Of a DNA stretch of 7,366 nt, positions 6,230 through 7,366 are shown in pieces; the stretch's first letter is position 1; each line of letters begins with the position of its first letter. The position numbers and the translations under genes were made by a program. Origin of the DNA: Candidatus Sumerlaeota bacterium (lineage in GTDB: Bacteria > Sumerlaeota > Sumerlaeia > MWCT01); contig JAPLSR010000202.1 in assembly GCA_026398545.1 (NCBI GenBank), positions 1-7,366 on the forward strand. Direction: 5' to 3'. A model generated the notes under the pieces. The model ran no database searches and had not been told where the DNA came from. It was given only the letters and a program-made list of their open reading frames with translations.

Positions 6230-7366
6230 CATGCCCCTTTAATGAATATAAGTTGCTCGCTTATATTGAGGATGACCTCTCAGAAGAGGAGAGAGGTGAG
6301 GTGTTGAGGCACATTGCCAGTTGTTCCGAGTGTTCCGAACTCGTAAAGCGATATGAAAGACAGGACGTTTTGCTGGGACAATATTATCAGTCCCTTCTTG
6401 AGGCGGCGCTAAATGAACCCAAGCCTGCGCTCACTCCTCCGGCAAAGGATAAATTCATTATCCGCTCTTCCATGCCCCTGTATGCCGTGGCAGCCATCCT
6501 CATCATTCTGACTGTCACAGGCATTTCCGTCCTTGTCAACCATTTGCTGAAATCAGCGCGAAAGGGGCTTGAGGTGGGAACCGTTCTGGTAGTTGAGGGA
6601 CAGGCGCAGTATTTCAAGGGGGATAAACTCCAATTTATTAAAACCGGCATGCCGGTGTTGTCCGGGATGCGATTCAAGACAACGCGTGATTCATACCTTT
6701 CGCTGGGACTGAATGGGACAAAATCATCGGGCGAGACTAATATTGTGGAAGTCAGGGGCGGTTCATTCGCCTCATTTCACGACTACAAAGACCGCACCGA
6801 GCTTGTTCTGGAGAGGGGCGAGGTCTGGGTTCACCTGAATAGTAAACCCCCGAAACGTTTTGCCGTCCGGACTAACCACGGACTCATTCAGGAGCGCGGA
6901 ACCATCTTCAACGTTACGCAAGGGGTGGCGGGTGTTTCCGTGGGCGTCGTCATTGGTGAGGTTGACATTGAAAAGGGTGGCGCCACACAGCAAGTCAATC
7001 CGGGGGAGATGTTTTTCACCTTTACGGATATGAGCGGCGACAATATACGCAGGCATGTGGTATGGAGCCATTACCGGGACAGGCTTCTGGCGTTACTGGG
7101 TCCTGAGAAACAATCTGACCGTGAGGCGCAGGGGATAAAGCCCTTGCGCGTTCGCAAGATGCCTGTGCCCCCGGAAACGCCCACTCTCTCACCTGAGGAG
7201 GGCTTTGGCACACTTACACCATCGCAACTCATGCCGCCCGATACCCTCTTTTTTATTGAGGCGTATAGTTTGCCATACATTATCAAGGAATGGGAGGCGA
7301 GCGATTACAGCCGCCTCCTGAAAGACCCGGAGATGGCCAAATGGTGGGATAGTGAGGGGATGAAGG
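6226..7366 (+). CDS. membrane anti-sigma factor: zinc-finger ZAS motif, TM helix, FecR domain, extra C-terminal domain; cut by window edge
   Basis: The frame opens at the ATG overlapping the sigma stop and runs to the right edge without a stop, giving 380 residues. Residues 1-45 hold a zinc-binding anti-sigma (ZAS/zf-HC2) signature, C3-x25-H29-x3-C33-x2-C36, in a short helical domain (NEYKLLAYIEDDLSEEER) that normally clamps an ECF factor. Residues 83-104 form one clear membrane helix. A FecR-type domain follows at about 115-265 (VGTVLVVEGQAQYF, then LVLERGEVWV, FAVRTNHGLIQERGTIFNV and VIGEVDIEKGG), placed outside the cytoplasmic membrane if the N-terminus is inside. A Pro-rich linker (about 300-333) leads to LMPPDTLFFIEAYSLP and W355...LLKDPEM. 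This last part resembles the start of DUF3352-like domains, but that is from memory and only about 45 residues are seen. The role is to hold the sigma factor at the membrane and release it on a signal. The signal is unknown. Confidence 0.87.
   Translation, partial: MTCPFNEYKLLAYIEDDLSEEERGEVLRHIASCSECSELVKRYERQDVLLGQYYQSLLEAALNEPKPALTPPAKDKFIIRSSMPLYAVAAILIILTVTGISVLVNHLLKSARKGLEVGTVLVVEGQAQYFKGDKLQFIKTGMPVLSGMRFKTTRDSYLSLGLNGTKSSGETNIVEVRGGSFASFHDYKDRTELVLERGEVWVHLNSKPPKRFAVRTNHGLIQERGTIFNVTQGVAGVSVGVVIGEVDIEKGGATQQVNPGEMFFTFTDMSGDNIRRHVVWSHYRDRLLALLGPEKQSDREAQGIKPLRVRKMPVPPETPTLSPEEGFGTLTPSQLMPPDTLFFIEAYSLPYIIKEWEASDYSRLLKDPEMAKWWDSEGMK

Noticed and set aside
6387..7286. Several minus-strand open frames of 63 to 99 codons
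   Set aside because: They are antisense to the anti-sigma gene, which has clear ZAS, membrane and FecR features throughout. None shows its own motif or a supported start.
1..7366. CRISPR array, tRNA, rRNA, transposase or phage genes
   Set aside because: No regularly spaced repeats, no cloverleaf or rRNA sequence that I could recognise, and no transposase or integrase motif was found on reading both strands.

Overview
The window is a stretch of bacterial chromosome with moderate GC content by eye. It holds six protein genes, two of them cut by the window edges. No RNA gene, insertion sequence, phage gene or CRISPR array is visible. The mix suggests a free-living bacterium, probably Gram-negative and possibly from a poorly cultured deep-branching phylum: an MshEN-type secretion/pilus ATPase start, a flippase-like membrane protein, a PDZ/radical SAM/DUF512 protein, a B12-binding radical SAM protein, and an ECF sigma factor with a FecR-domain anti-sigma factor. 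Lineage cannot be fixed from this sequence alone.

Left part (1-1567, minus strand): the first 97 residues of a GspE/PilB-like ATPase run off the left edge. The gene has its own candidate sigma-70 promoter and a small inverted repeat in its leader. Upstream of it lies a 357-residue integral membrane protein of the LPG-synthase-TM/UPF0104 flippase-like family.

Middle part: a plus-strand DUF512 radical SAM gene (about 1669-3051) diverges from the membrane-protein gene. It meets ilvE (branched-chain aminotransferase, minus strand, 3029-3946) tail to tail with a 23-base overlap. Upstream of ilvE on the same strand, 66 bases away, is a cobalamin-binding radical SAM gene of unknown substrate (4013-5440), so these two may be cotranscribed.

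Right part (5441-7366, plus strand): a 177-base divergent intergenic region precedes an ECF sigma factor (5618-6229). Its stop overlaps the start of the next gene (ATGA), which encodes a membrane anti-sigma factor: zinc-binding ZAS motif, one membrane helix, FecR domain, then the start of a further domain cut by the right edge. A GAAC-N16-CGTC sequence before the sigma gene resembles an ECF promoter and would fit autoregulation. This sigma/anti-sigma pair, with its extended extracytoplasmic sensor, is the most interesting part of the window. No wholly new multi-gene system is evident.
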